This document shows, piece after piece, positions 8,380-16,057 of a stretch of 42,898 bases of DNA (position 1 is its first letter; every line of letters begins with the position of its first letter). The notes beneath the pieces were generated by a model that was not told where the DNA came from, made no database searches, and saw only the letters and a program-made list of their open reading frames with translations. Source of the stretch: a virus; IMG/VR virus record IMGVR_UViG_3300027917_000075, positions 1-42,898 of that record; one strand, 5' to 3'. Both the position numbers and the translations under genes were made by a program.

Positions 8380-9080
8380 TATTCAGTCTCCTCTGACGTC
8401 TTAGGGGTTGTAGGAGTTTGTTCTTCTTCGAATTTAAGGTCTCGCTTAATGAAAGCATTGTAAATTCTCTCAGCTCTTTCATAGTCAGCCTTCTTAGCTA
8501 GACCGCCTTCTTCAACACCGAGAACAAAAAACGTACCTTTATTATTAGTACGTGTCTTAGCGCTGATTTTATATGTACGACTAAACAAATCACCGCCATT
8601 CATCTTAGCCATAGTAAGCAACCTACGGCCGGCAGTGTATGATGTGTTACTAAATGATACTACAATAGGCATTTCCTCACCTTCGATAAGACAGAGATAA
8701 TTAAGGTAAGCTGTGGCTAATGGCTTCTCACCATTGGGACCGAACTTAGTCTCCTCTATAACGCGTGGATCATTGGGATCATCGCTACGCCATAACATAC
8801 CACCACCTTCACTACGCGGTACCCAACGAATGAAGTTCTTCCTTAATATGATAGGAATGATGGTAACTTCATCGCCTAGTTCTGATTTGTCAACGCTATT
8901 CAACAATACGCCCGGTTTTGCATCTCCTGTGACTACACTTGGACTTAATGCTTGGGTAAGTTCCAAGCGTGGAAGGATAAGGTCTTCCTGTGTTACTGCT
9001 GCATCAATACCTCTCGGTGCCTTTTGCAACTCTGCTACTTCTTGTGTTCCCTTTTTTACTACGTCTTTTTTCTCTGGCAT
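8376..9080 (-). CDS. Putative single-stranded DNA-binding or recombination-associated protein
   Basis: 234 residues. A conserved-looking segment ILPRLELTQALSPSVVTGDAKPG leads into an alternating beta region (DEVTIIPIILRKNFIRWVP, GGGMLW). The C-terminus is strongly acidic (FEEEQTPTTPKTSEETEY), as in phage SSBs such as T7 gp2.5 that recruit partners through acidic tails. It lies just upstream of the primase gene with a 4-base overlap. I recognise the general phage family by its LPRLxLxQxLSP opening, but not a proven function. The SSB assignment rests on context and tail charge. Confidence 0.5.
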   Translation of the reverse strand: MPEKKDVVKKGTQEVAELQKAPRGIDAAVTQEDLILPRLELTQALSPSVVTGDAKPGVLLNSVDKSELGDEVTIIPIILRKNFIRWVPRSEGGGMLWRSDDPNDPRVIEETKFGPNGEKPLATAYLNYLCLIEGEEMPIVVSFSNTSYTAGRRLLTMAKMNGGDLFSRTYKISAKTRTNNKGTFFVLGVEEGGLAKKADYERAERIYNAFIKRDLKFEEEQTPTTPKTSEETEY

Positions 9081-9095
9081 TTTTAGCCTCCTGTG

Positions 9096-9497
9096 TTATG
9101 TGTTGTCTGATTCTTTTCTTACGCGTACTTCCTGTGTAATGTACACGCTTACTCCCGGCGGTAACTCCTCGTTATTCGCCTTCTTCTCTTTATAATAAGC
9201 GCCAAACTTCTTAGCGTTAAATGACTTACAGAGTTCTATATCACCTGTGTCATTCATCCATCTAAAGAACGACTCTTCATCACTGATACTATAACGAGGC
9301 GTCCTATTCACATAGAATAAGGATCCGTCCAATGACTGACGTGGTATATCGTGCATATCGAAGTATTCAATTAAGTCACCGGACAACTCCTCTAATTTCT
9401 TATTAAGTTCTTTATCACGTTCTTTAAGAGAGGCTTTTTCCACTCTTATAGCACGCACTTCTTTAAGCTTGTCATAAAATTCTTCTGTATTAAGCAT
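9096..9497 (-). CDS. Conserved phage protein with N-terminal coiled coil
   Basis: 133 residues. Residues about 15-45 form a charged helix (KASLKERDKELNKKLEEL), probably a coiled coil. The second half carries NAKKFGAYYKEKKANNEELPPGVSVY before a final beta strand with VRVRK; phrases of this sort recur in phage replication regions. No enzyme motif. Start ATG has GGAGAG nearby in the end of the upstream gene, which it overlaps by 8 bases. Confidence 0.75.
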   Translation of the reverse strand: MLNTEEFYDKLKEVRAIRVEKASLKERDKELNKKLEELSGDLIEYFDMHDIPRQSLDGSLFYVNRTPRYSISDEESFFRWMNDTGDIELCKSFNAKKFGAYYKEKKANNEELPPGVSVYITQEVRVRKESDNT

Positions 9498-9834
9498 TGT
9501 TCTCTCCTAAACATAACTGGTTTTCGGTTATAGTTTGAGGTTGGTAATCACGCGTCTTAGCGTCGAAAATAAGTACATTGACACGACCGTACTTAAACCA
9601 TATCAATGCAGCCGATAAGATATTTAGTACAGGATGTCCTGACAATAACAAGAAGTCATTATCATCCACGTCCCTCAGCTTAGGCTTTATCTCACTAAGC
9701 AAGCTATCTGTGCTAAAAATATTTACACCACGTCCTTCAGTTAAGTATATAAGCTCACCAAAGCGTTCTGCTGAGCTCATATCTTGGTCGCTGTGGTTAA
9801 CGACATATACTTTACGTTTGTTCACTCTATTCAC
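9490..9834 (-). CDS. Hypothetical protein with Rossmann-like strands (114 aa)
   Basis: The sequence reads as alternating strands and helices: VYVVNHSDQDMSSAERFGELIYLTEG, then DFLLLSGHPVLNILSAALIWF and VNVLIFDAKTRDY. The pattern LLLSGHPVLN followed by a strand suggests a small alpha/beta fold, possibly nucleotide related, but no catalytic motif is evident. It follows the SNF2 gene closely and has AAGGAGGTGAAT before its ATG. Confidence 0.75.
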   Translation of the reverse strand: MNRVNKRKVYVVNHSDQDMSSAERFGELIYLTEGRGVNIFSTDSLLSEIKPKLRDVDDNDFLLLSGHPVLNILSAALIWFKYGRVNVLIFDAKTRDYQPQTITENQLCLGENNA

Positions 9835-9838
9835 CTCC

Positions 9839-11188
9839 TTATACCATTTCTACAAGTTTATTCGTTGCTAAATTACTCAAAGATTCCTTTCGACGTAGCG
9901 TGTTGTGTATGCTGACATCAACGGACTTTTTCATTAGTAAATCTATATAGGTACAGTTCTTATCCTGTCCTATTCTATGAATTCTATCCTCTGCTTGTGT
10001 TCTTTCACCATAACTGTAACTATTACTCATAAAGACAGCGTAGTTAGCAGATGTTAAATTGATACCCATACCAGTAGTTTGTATCTGACCTATAAAACAA
10101 CGGACGCTCGCATCTCTGTTGAATTTAGATACGAGAGCAATGCGGTCTTTAGTACTACCTTGCACTGTAACGAACTGTATACCTGCTTTATGTAACGCTT
10201 CCTCAACCATTTTGATTTCAAAAGTGAATCGGCAAAAAACCACAATCTTACGTGTAATCGCGAGATTTTGTATGAAATTAACAAGCCAATCAACTTTTGG
10301 ATTTTTGGTGAACGCATATTCTTCTCCTTCCACTGTTTTTGTAAAGCCTGCTGTTATTTGACTGAATCTCATCAAGCGAGTAAGTATAACTGGCGCGGTA
10401 ATAACTTCATCGCGGAACTCAGCAATGAAACCTTGCTTGAGATCAGCGTATACTTGCTTTTGCTCGTCGGGCATATCAAGTCTAATGATTTGATATAGTT
10501 TATCAGGTAAATCAAGACATTCGTCTTTCGTCTTCCGTATTGCGCAACGATATAATCGTTCACGGAAGTCAACCATATTTACCCACCTCACTACTTGCTT
10601 ATCTAGATAACCACCCATCACTGCATATCTAGAACGGAAACGATAATAGTTTCTGCCATAGATGTCAGGGTTAAGAATACGATACTGTCCAAATATATCC
10701 AATGGATTATTCATTACTGGAGTTCCAGTCAGTATGAGTTTATCTTTGACATAGTGAGAAATATCAAAACAAGCTTTAGACTGCAGCGTCTTAGGATTCT
10801 TAACAGCAGTACTCTCGTCGAGAACTAACAAATCAAATCCTTTTTGAATTAAATTGTGTTTTAGAATACGACATGACTCATAGTTAATGATATACACATC
10901 AGCAGGCCAACTCAGTTTACGAATGCGTTTACCTTTACTGCCTAGTAATGCAATCGCTTCTAAGTTACTATGCTTATGTGTTTCATCTACCCAATTCTCG
11001 ACGAGAGTATTGGGGCAAACTACAAGTGTTTTATAAATTTGATTTTGTTCTTTGCGGTAAGTTGCGATGTCGAGTACGACTTTAGTTTTACCTAAGCCGG
11101 GCTCTAGTAGAAGGGCATAGTAGGGTTTGTCTTTTATATTTTCAAAACACTCCAATTGGTGTTTGAAGCAAGTTGTTTTAAAATCCAT
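9839..11188 (-). CDS. SNF2-family DNA helicase/translocase
   Basis: 449 residues, superfamily 2. Motif I is EPGLGKTK (29-36), motif II VLDES, motif III LTGTP, and motif VI QAEDRIHRIGQ, all in order. Such compact SNF2 proteins are common in phage replication operons and translocate on duplex DNA, perhaps to remodel forks or recombination intermediates. The next gene upstream is a VRR-NUC nuclease whose 3' end overlaps this start by 55 bases; the pair may act together. No extra DNA-binding domain is visible. The family assignment is firm, the substrate unknown. Confidence 0.95.
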   Translation of the reverse strand: MDFKTTCFKHQLECFENIKDKPYYALLLEPGLGKTKVVLDIATYRKEQNQIYKTLVVCPNTLVENWVDETHKHSNLEAIALLGSKGKRIRKLSWPADVYIINYESCRILKHNLIQKGFDLLVLDESTAVKNPKTLQSKACFDISHYVKDKLILTGTPVMNNPLDIFGQYRILNPDIYGRNYYRFRSRYAVMGGYLDKQVVRWVNMVDFRERLYRCAIRKTKDECLDLPDKLYQIIRLDMPDEQKQVYADLKQGFIAEFRDEVITAPVILTRLMRFSQITAGFTKTVEGEEYAFTKNPKVDWLVNFIQNLAITRKIVVFCRFTFEIKMVEEALHKAGIQFVTVQGSTKDRIALVSKFNRDASVRCFIGQIQTTGMGINLTSANYAVFMSNSYSYGERTQAEDRIHRIGQDKNCTYIDLLMKKSVDVSIHNTLRRKESLSNLATNKLVEMV

Positions 11189-11481
11189 TCTATTGCTCCT
11201 TGTCTCGTTGTTTCAGTATTCTGTATTCTGTATATTCTCTTTGAATTCAAATACGTCACTACTTCAGCAAAGCCACCGTGCTTTCTTATCTTCTCTATAT
11301 AATGCCGTTGCAAAGGTGTTGGTTGATTATTGTCTATCTTTACTTCGATAGCAACGAATCGCCCTTGAACACAGCCAATAATATCAGGAATGCCTGCGTG
11401 AAACTTATCGCTGGCTTTCCAAAAAAAGCCGTGTTGTTTAAGCAGTTTTAGTAGGGTTGTTACTACTTGGCTTTCCTTCAT
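11134..11481 (-). CDS. VRR-NUC domain nuclease
   Basis: 115 residues with the PD-(D/E)xK layout of VRR-NUC proteins: HAGIPDIIG with D33, then RFVAIEVK with E46 and K48, and TPLQRHYIEKI with Q58. Stand-alone VRR-NUC proteins act as structure-selective nucleases, for example on Holliday junctions or flaps. It overlaps both the preceding gene (44 bases) and the SNF2 gene (55 bases), suggesting coupled expression with the SNF2 protein. Confidence 0.9.
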   Translation of the reverse strand: MKESQVVTTLLKLLKQHGFFWKASDKFHAGIPDIIGCVQGRFVAIEVKIDNNQPTPLQRHYIEKIRKHGGFAEVVTYLNSKRIYRIQNTETTRQGAIEWILKQLASNTNWSVLKI

Positions 11482-11779
11482 TGTCTTCTCTTAGTTTGAA
11501 TTCCAATACTTTTAGTGATTTGGCTACTCGATCAAAATCCTCTCGTGTAATCTCCTCACCAACTCGGAACGTCAAACCATTTCCACCAATGAAGAAAATA
11601 GAAATTGTGTCTGCGGCTTTGATGTCATAATCCTCGTCGTTGAATTTACCGTTCTCATCGGGAACCGCATCCTCCTTAGGTTTGCGATAAGCAATGCCTT
11701 TCTCGACGGCATACGATACCACATTGTCGAGGATAATAGTAACATCATCTGTGATTTTGAGTTGAATTGGTCGGCTCAC
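11438..11779 (-). CDS. Hypothetical protein, first gene of the replication operon (113 aa)
   Basis: Begins with GTG at 11779; SD AAGGAG stands six bases upstream and fixes this start. It is mainly beta at the start (IQLKITDDVTIILDNVVSYAV), acidic in the middle, with FFIGGNGLTFRVGEEITREDFDRVAKSL, and a disordered C-terminus. No family recognised. It is the first gene after the promoter at 11818-11845. Confidence 0.75.
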   Translation of the reverse strand: MSRPIQLKITDDVTIILDNVVSYAVEKGIAYRKPKEDAVPDENGKFNDEDYDIKAADTISIFFIGGNGLTFRVGEEITREDFDRVAKSLKVLEFKLREDNEGKPSSNNPTKTA

Positions 11780-11817
11780 TACATCTCCTTTCTGTTTATG
11801 GTTAATTGAATGTGAGT

Positions 11818-11845
11818 ATTATACACAAAACCGACCGTATGTCAA
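11818..11845 (-). promoter_or_regulatory. Sigma70-type promoter for the leftward replication operon
   Basis: On the minus strand TTGACA (11840-11845) is followed by a 16-bp spacer and TATAAT (11818-11823). Both hexamers are perfect consensus. Transcription would start near 11811, about 30 bases before the GTG at 11779, and read the replication genes. It lies in the 115-base gap between the genes at 11779 and 11895. Confidence 0.85.
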
Positions 11846-11894
11846 TTAGTTTTTGTACTTTCTACATACAGCACTACATATTTTGCATATGCTG

Positions 11895-12230
11895 TTAATA
11901 CCTTTTGGTCTTCGAACCAGAAGGCCTCTTCACCTTTTTCTTTCGCTTTTTCATAGGCTTTCCTAAAGACTCCATAATTCTCTGTTGTGATAAACGTTTG
12001 CTTTTCGCTTTCCATTGTTTTATCCTCTTTTCATCTTGAGCTATTGCTTCTTGTTCTAATCCTATATGTAAATGCGCGAAGCAATACTCATTAACATTAT
12101 ACATAGAGAGCTTCACCTTACAGATCTTGCACTTGCGAAGACGCTTATTAACGCGTACCCTACCTATAATAGAGAAGGGAACATGACCATCCACGTCCTC
12201 AGCCACCATGATCGGTTTACCTTTAGGCAT
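11895..12230 (-). CDS. Small basic zinc-ribbon protein (111 aa)
   Basis: C34-x2-C37-x12-C50-x2-H53 in a setting KLSMYNVNEYCFA. Spacing and surrounding residues match the zinc ribbon at the N-terminus of the pyrophosphohydrolase gene (4759-5322). The rest is Lys/Arg rich (KRKKKVKRPSGSKTKRY at the end), consistent with nucleic-acid binding. GGAGG precedes the ATG. Likely a DNA- or RNA-binding accessory factor; nothing more specific is visible. Confidence 0.75.
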   Translation of the reverse strand: MPKGKPIMVAEDVDGHVPFSIIGRVRVNKRLRKCKICKVKLSMYNVNEYCFAHLHIGLEQEAIAQDEKRIKQWKAKSKRLSQQRIMESLGKPMKKRKKKVKRPSGSKTKRY

Positions 12231-12329
12231 TTACATACCTCCTTTCCAACATTCTATAAGCAAAGCTGAAATAATAAACGCAATCCCACATAAAAGCAAT
12301 GTGAGTCCTACTCTAGCAAGTATTGGCAT
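12231..12329 (-). CDS. Tiny membrane protein (32 aa)
   Basis: ATG at 12329 follows GGAGGAGGTGTGTTG, a very strong SD. The product is essentially one hydrophobic helix (VGLTLLLCGIAFIISALLI) followed by ECWKGGM. Its start overlaps the TGA of the upstream gene by one base, and its stop is adjacent to the next start. A single-pass membrane microprotein; role unknown. Confidence 0.65.
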   Translation of the reverse strand: MPILARVGLTLLLCGIAFIISALLIECWKGGM

Positions 12330-12553
12330 CAACACACCTCCTCCTTATCTAGCCAACTCTCAATAGCGTCAGCCACCTCATCAGGCACCTCGTTATTTAA
12401 AAAACGAATTGTGCCATCATTATACTCTAGGGCAATAGACCACGTCACCACGTGGCGCATCTCATTATGTCCCTCTTGTGGATTACATATAGGGCAATCG
12501 CCCCCTTGATTACACTCCTTAGCCCACCTCGCTTGTTGACTTTCTAAACACAT
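12329..12553 (-). CDS. Hypothetical protein with Cys cluster (74 aa)
   Basis: Starts at 12553 after AAAGGAGGCTATGCC. Cysteines at 2, 14, 20 and 23 (CNQGGDCPIC) may bind zinc; the second half is beta then helical (WSIALEYNDGTIRFLNNEVPDEVADAIESWL) and acidic. No family recognised. It overlaps its upstream neighbour by 10 bases. Confidence 0.7.
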   Translation of the reverse strand: MCLESQQARWAKECNQGGDCPICNPQEGHNEMRHVVTWSIALEYNDGTIRFLNNEVPDEVADAIESWLDKEEVC

Positions 12554-12714
12554 GGCATAGCCTCCTTTATCACTTCGGATAGTTCTTTGAGCATACTAAT
12601 TGCTTCAGCACACGTCATTAGATATGCATAGTCATCTACAGGGGTAATGCTGAACGTCACGCCCCCATCTTCAATAACCATATAAATGTCTTTACCAATA
12701 TCAATTTTATCCAT
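12544..12714 (-). CDS. Small hypothetical protein (56 aa)
   Basis: ATG at 12714 overlaps the TAA of the upstream gene (TAATG), with AAGGTGG as SD. The product MDKIDIGKDIYMVIEDGGVTFS... has two short strands and a C-terminal helix (YLMTCAEAISMLKELSEVIKEA). It ends at TAG 12544, overlapping the next gene. Packing and SD support it; function unknown. Confidence 0.65.
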   Translation of the reverse strand: MDKIDIGKDIYMVIEDGGVTFSITPVDDYAYLMTCAEAISMLKELSEVIKEAMPCV

Positions 12715-13001
12715 TAAAACCACCTTGTAATTACATTTAAGTCTCTTTTAGCTTTGCAATACTCGTAAATGGTTCGCTTGAGTTCAGGGCTAAGTTCAGA
12801 AAACCTTAGCCCCATTCGTGTTGCACGCTTCTGTGCCATACGCTGTATTGCCCTGTGTGTCTTGCGTTCCTCAAGTGTCATAGGCTTACCTATTATAGCC
12901 TGAGAATAACACGCATTGTCACAATACTTACGCTTCAAGCTACGATTAGCACGCTTAGGGATAGGCTTCTTACAAAATTTACATATCCTAATCGTTCTCA
13001 A
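12714..13001 (-). CDS. Small zinc-finger protein (95 aa)
   Basis: Cysteines C7, C10, C27 and C31 (CKFC...KYCDNAC) form a zinc-knuckle of the kind seen in phage and HNH-associated proteins. The rest is a very basic helical region (RAIQRMAQKRATRMGLRF). Probably nucleic-acid binding. No nuclease residues such as HNH are evident. It overlaps its neighbours at both ends. Confidence 0.7.
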   Translation of the reverse strand: MRTIRICKFCKKPIPKRANRSLKRKYCDNACYSQAIIGKPMTLEERKTHRAIQRMAQKRATRMGLRFSELSPELKRTIYEYCKAKRDLNVITRWF

Positions 13002-13212
13002 GCAAATGCTCCTCTTGCACTGCCTGATAATACTCTAGCTTTTCTTTCATATGGTTAAGGGCGTGTATCTTAATAGCACTATTACAGCCCCTAAGCCTTA
13101 GCTCTATTTCATCATGTCGCCTCACATCAGCCTTGAAGTCATTAACTGATTTTTGTATCTCTGCAAGTATGCCATTAGGTGTGCTAAAGTCCACATCTGT
13201 TTGTCTTACCAT
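12988..13212 (-). CDS. Hypothetical helical protein (74 aa)
   Basis: ATG at 13212 preceded by AAGGGGG at seven to eight bases, the G-rich SD type typical of this block. The product is helical, with charged heptad-like stretches (ILAEIQKSVNDFKADVRRHDEIELRLRG) suggesting a short coiled coil. No family recognised. Confidence 0.7.
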   Translation of the reverse strand: MVRQTDVDFSTPNGILAEIQKSVNDFKADVRRHDEIELRLRGCNSAIKIHALNHMKEKLEYYQAVQEEHLLEND

Positions 13213-13222
13213 TTAGTCCCCC

Positions 13223-13507
13223 TTACTTAGACACTTTGGCAAAATGCCATACATTTGTTTTAGGATTATATTTAGCCTTGATTACATATACACCTTTACA
13301 ATGCTTATAGGCATATGCTCTTGCAGCACCACCTAAACTCTTGCTGTTACACACACAACTCAACGCTTCACCTATACGCAAATTCTTAACAGCCTCGTAG
13401 ACAGGTAAGTATCTTGACTTAACTTCTCTTGTCCAGTCCACATCATCATAATTGACCGTTGTGATTTGAAACTCATCTACTCTTTTCGGTTTTCTCCCTC
13501 TTGGCAT
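13223..13507 (-). CDS. Hypothetical basic protein (94 aa)
   Basis: Starts MPRGRKPKRVDEF after AAGGAG. The body RIGEALSCVCNSKSLGGAARAYAYKHC then VYVIKAKYNPKTNVWHFAKV suggests a helix followed by a beta hairpin, possibly a small nucleic-acid-binding fold. No family recognised. Confidence 0.7.
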   Translation of the reverse strand: MPRGRKPKRVDEFQITTVNYDDVDWTREVKSRYLPVYEAVKNLRIGEALSCVCNSKSLGGAARAYAYKHCKGVYVIKAKYNPKTNVWHFAKVSK

Positions 13508-13532
13508 TATACTACTCCTTTCGGTTTAAGGT

Positions 13533-13760
13533 TTATACTGTCCAACTCTCACACACATCTCGTCGCTTGATATACCACATATCAGCAACTTTTAATGCTC
13601 GTAATGCTCCTCGTCTTATCCTTGCTCGTACTGCTTGTTCCGTGATGCGTAATCTCCTTGCCACATCACGCACTGTTACATAATCGCCATTAATTTCTTG
13701 TACTCCATATAGGCAAGGCGTTATGTAATAGCGTTGCCGACTACCTCTTGTAGTCCACAT
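13533..13760 (-). CDS. Small helix-turn-helix DNA-binding protein (MerR/excisionase-like)
   Basis: 75 residues. Residues 28-62 read YVTVRDVARRLRITEQAVRARI then GALRALKVADMWYIKRRD, which is the winged HTH pattern of the MerR/excisionase (HTH_17) type: recognition helix then a wing with a Tyr/Trp. It may regulate this accessory block. The gene follows a strong hairpin (13782-13835) and its SD AAGGAG lies just after it, so translation may depend on that structure. Confidence 0.75.
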   Translation of the reverse strand: MWTTRGSRQRYYITPCLYGVQEINGDYVTVRDVARRLRITEQAVRARIRRGALRALKVADMWYIKRRDVCESWTV

Positions 13761-13781
13761 AGTCCATACTCCTTTCTTAGT

Positions 13782-13835
13782 GAGGGCATAGGCACAATAA
13801 GGCTTCGGAACTTATTGCGTTATTCCTATGCCCTC
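13782..13835 (-). promoter_or_regulatory. Nested intergenic hairpin before the HTH gene
   Basis: GAGGGCATAGG (13782-13792) pairs perfectly with CCTATGCCCTC (13825-13835), and inside it CAATAAG (13795-13801) pairs with CTTATTG (13811-13817). The structure fills most of the gap between two genes and ends a few bases before the SD of the HTH gene. There is no U-run, so it is not a standard terminator. Likely an mRNA structure controlling stability or translation. Confidence 0.7.
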
Positions 13836-13840
13836 GGGGG

Positions 13841-14047
13841 TTACACAAGTCCAACAGGCAAATTGTTGTCATAATGCTCATCAAAACATTCTTCAGCCTC
13901 AAACTCATTAACAAATAAGCGTGTTGGCTCTATGTCATCAACTTCCAGCGTGTTGGCAAATATCGCCTTAGCTTGTTCTTCATTCATAGCTTCAACATAA
14001 TCTTCATATTCCAATGTTTCTTCATAATAAACTCTAAATAGTTTCAT
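13841..14047 (-). CDS. Small acidic protein (68 aa)
   Basis: MKLFRVYYEETLEYEDYVEAMNEEQAKAIF... is highly acidic, with a beta-helix-beta opening and a C-terminus NNLPVGLV. It overlaps the 3' end of the gene upstream by four bases (ATGA). No family recognised. It follows the ubiquitin-like cassette and its acidic character could fit a mimic or inhibitor, but that is speculation. Confidence 0.7.
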   Translation of the reverse strand: MKLFRVYYEETLEYEDYVEAMNEEQAKAIFANTLEVDDIEPTRLFVNEFEAEECFDEHYDNNLPVGLV

Positions 14048-14535
14048 TTTTCTTTCTCCTTTAGGTCATTGTACTTATTGGCTAAGTAATCTCCAAAGGT
14101 AATTGAAGTGAGAAAATATTTACGGCTTAATACACCAAGTGGCTTACGCCTTAGTATCTGGAATTTCCTAGCTTCATATCTATTTTCTTCGTGATGTTCT
14201 TCTTTAATCACTCTAAAATGCTTATATATCATATTCAAAATGCTACGCTTTGTAGGATAATTAAACGCTTCTAGCTTATCAGGATACAAGTAACCTGTGC
14301 CGTCAGCATAACATCTGAATATCCAATTAGAGCCGTTTTGTTCGTTATTCCTGTAATAATCATTACGCCCTCTTGGTTCTTTAAAACATACTTCTGTACC
14401 AATGCGATTACCATAATAAGTATTGCCTTCTCTTTGCTCACTTATGCCCCTTATGCGTAATCGCCCTACACCCCTTGAATAGCTATTCCAATTATTGAAT
14501 ATAGCTCTATCCTCTATTTGTCTTGCGTAACTCAT
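14044..14535 (-). CDS. Hypothetical protein following the JAB gene (163 aa)
   Basis: Starts MSYARQIEDRAIF after a GGGGG SD, 12 bases beyond the stop of the JAB-like gene. It is rich in Arg, Asn and Tyr, with beta-prone stretches (SNWIFRCYADGTGYLYPDKLEAF) and a basic C-terminal half. No family recognised. Its tight position behind the four-gene cassette makes it a candidate fifth component. Confidence 0.75.
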   Translation of the reverse strand: MSYARQIEDRAIFNNWNSYSRGVGRLRIRGISEQREGNTYYGNRIGTEVCFKEPRGRNDYYRNNEQNGSNWIFRCYADGTGYLYPDKLEAFNYPTKRSILNMIYKHFRVIKEEHHEENRYEARKFQILRRKPLGVLSRKYFLTSITFGDYLANKYNDLKEKEK

Positions 14536-14546
14536 TTATAACCCCC

Positions 14547-15242
14547 TTAATCAAAATGCATAACGCCGTGTTCATTAGCTTCGCCTCTTTCTAAATGCGT
14601 AATAGCGTGATGCCTTTTGCGTTTCTTTTTCTTTTTGCCTTTACCCATTTTACGCTTATCAGTATCCCATTTAGTATTGCCTTCATCTTCCCACCATTTG
14701 CCTTTAGGCATACCTGTATATTGATATGTTTTTTTCGTGATATTATCAAAGCCCTCAATGCTTTCAATAATCGGTGATATAACGGATACATTAGCATCAA
14801 AGAAATGCGTCATCTTACAAGGTAGCTCATAACGCATACACGCTTTCATTTCGCCTTTGTTATTAACAACAATGTGATTTTTGATTAAGCTATTATTTGT
14901 AAATTTCTCGTCAACACCACTAAAGAATACGCCCATAGAAGCGTGAGAATGTATTGTGCAAATAATCCCTCTTTCTTTTATCACATCAGCATTAATTAAG
15001 TCTAAGTTCTTAACAGATGATAGCGTAACTTCTTGCTTAGGTATCCAATAACCCGTAACCCATACGCCCTCTTTATTCTCTATGCCTGTTAATAACATTT
15101 GCCATTCACTTTCAATATCCTTACACAACTTTTTAATAACTGATTGTACTTCAGGCGTTAGCCATATTGTTGAACCTGTATATTGTTCTGCCCAACTGCA
15201 CTCATCTGCATTTGTGCATTTATCTCCTGTATCCCAACTCAT
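14547..15242 (-). CDS. JAB/JAMM-domain isopeptidase-like protein
   Basis: 231 residues. The JAMM zinc-protease signature is complete: E46 (EWQMLLTG), H98-S-H100-x7-S108-x2-D111. Proteins of this kind remove ubiquitin or ubiquitin-like proteins by cleaving isopeptide bonds; relatives are PRTRC protein A, Cap3 and BilC. After the catalytic domain there is a Gly/Trp region and a Lys/Arg block (MGKGKKKKKRKRHH) near 205-218, which could bind nucleic acid. The ATG overlaps the stop of the E1-like gene (ATGA), so the two are coupled. Deubiquitinase-like activity is inferred from motif and context. Confidence 0.88.
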   Translation of the reverse strand: MSWDTGDKCTNADECSWAEQYTGSTIWLTPEVQSVIKKLCKDIESEWQMLLTGIENKEGVWVTGYWIPKQEVTLSSVKNLDLINADVIKERGIICTIHSHASMGVFFSGVDEKFTNNSLIKNHIVVNNKGEMKACMRYELPCKMTHFFDANVSVISPIIESIEGFDNITKKTYQYTGMPKGKWWEDEGNTKWDTDKRKMGKGKKKKKRKRHHAITHLERGEANEHGVMHFD

Positions 15243-16057
15243 AATAAGCCCTCACTTTCTAGTCTATCATCAACATATTCTAGGTCATCATCACTCATAT
15301 TATCTCGATATATGCTGATTATTTTCTCTAAGCGTTTAACCTTTTCACTAGCTTTAACTTTAGGCTGTTTGCCTTGTATAATAGCCCTTAGGTCTAGCTC
15401 AATATCATCATTAATTAAACATCTAGCAAATATGCCTATCCCTGCTGATATACAAGATGTTACTGCATTAGCGTTAGATGTTCTGTATCCTGTTTCATAG
15501 TCATCTGCTGTCCACACATCAAAATTGCTATAACAACCAACATTAAAGCCCTCATAGCCTAGCTTTCTATATGTCATATTGGCTATGTCATTACAATAAT
15601 TAAACAACTGCGTTTGTATCCTTGCATCATCTGTTGTATCCCACAATGTTGCTTTGCTATTATTGTAAAAATATCTAGCCCCCATTGATTTGAAACGCCC
15701 TGTTGCGTTCTTCAATATACTCAATGTGTCTTTCTGAATATTGGTACTCAATGCCATTACAACAGTATCAAGCCTCATTGACCTAATTACTTTGCGTAAT
15801 GCAACAGCTTTATTAGTACCAACCCAAGTTTGTGGTACAGGCAACCTATTCAAATTGCTATAATCTACTGTTTCCCCGTCGATAAGAATAAAATGCCTAT
15901 AACCTAACATAGCTAATTGTATTCCAAGCCAAAAGCCAATGCCACCACAACCCACAATGATATTAATATCATCTTTAGTTAGCTTTGGCGTTAATATACT
16001 ATCAAGCTCAGCTTGTCTTGAATAATCAACAATATTTAATTGTTCTATACTTGCCAT
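15239..16057 (-). CDS. E1/ThiF-like adenylating enzyme
   Basis: 272 residues. The nucleotide-binding GCGGIG lies at 36-41, followed by D60 and SNLNR (67-71) and VGTNKA with K83: the arrangement of ThiF/MoeB/E1 adenylation domains, which activate the C-terminus of a ubiquitin-like protein with ATP. Several cysteines (about 154, 174, 201, 212) could serve as thioester residue; none is decisive. No CxxC zinc motifs are present. It starts inside the end of the E2-like gene (13-base overlap) with a GGGGGG SD and is coupled to the JAB-like gene. The length and neighbours match PRTRC-type ThiF proteins. Adenylating fold is firm; partner is inferred. Confidence 0.9.
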   Translation of the reverse strand: MASIEQLNIVDYSRQAELDSILTPKLTKDDINIIVGCGGIGFWLGIQLAMLGYRHFILIDGETVDYSNLNRLPVPQTWVGTNKAVALRKVIRSMRLDTVVMALSTNIQKDTLSILKNATGRFKSMGARYFYNNSKATLWDTTDDARIQTQLFNYCNDIANMTYRKLGYEGFNVGCYSNFDVWTADDYETGYRTSNANAVTSCISAGIGIFARCLINDDIELDLRAIIQGKQPKVKASEKVKRLEKIISIYRDNMSDDDLEYVDDRLESEGLL

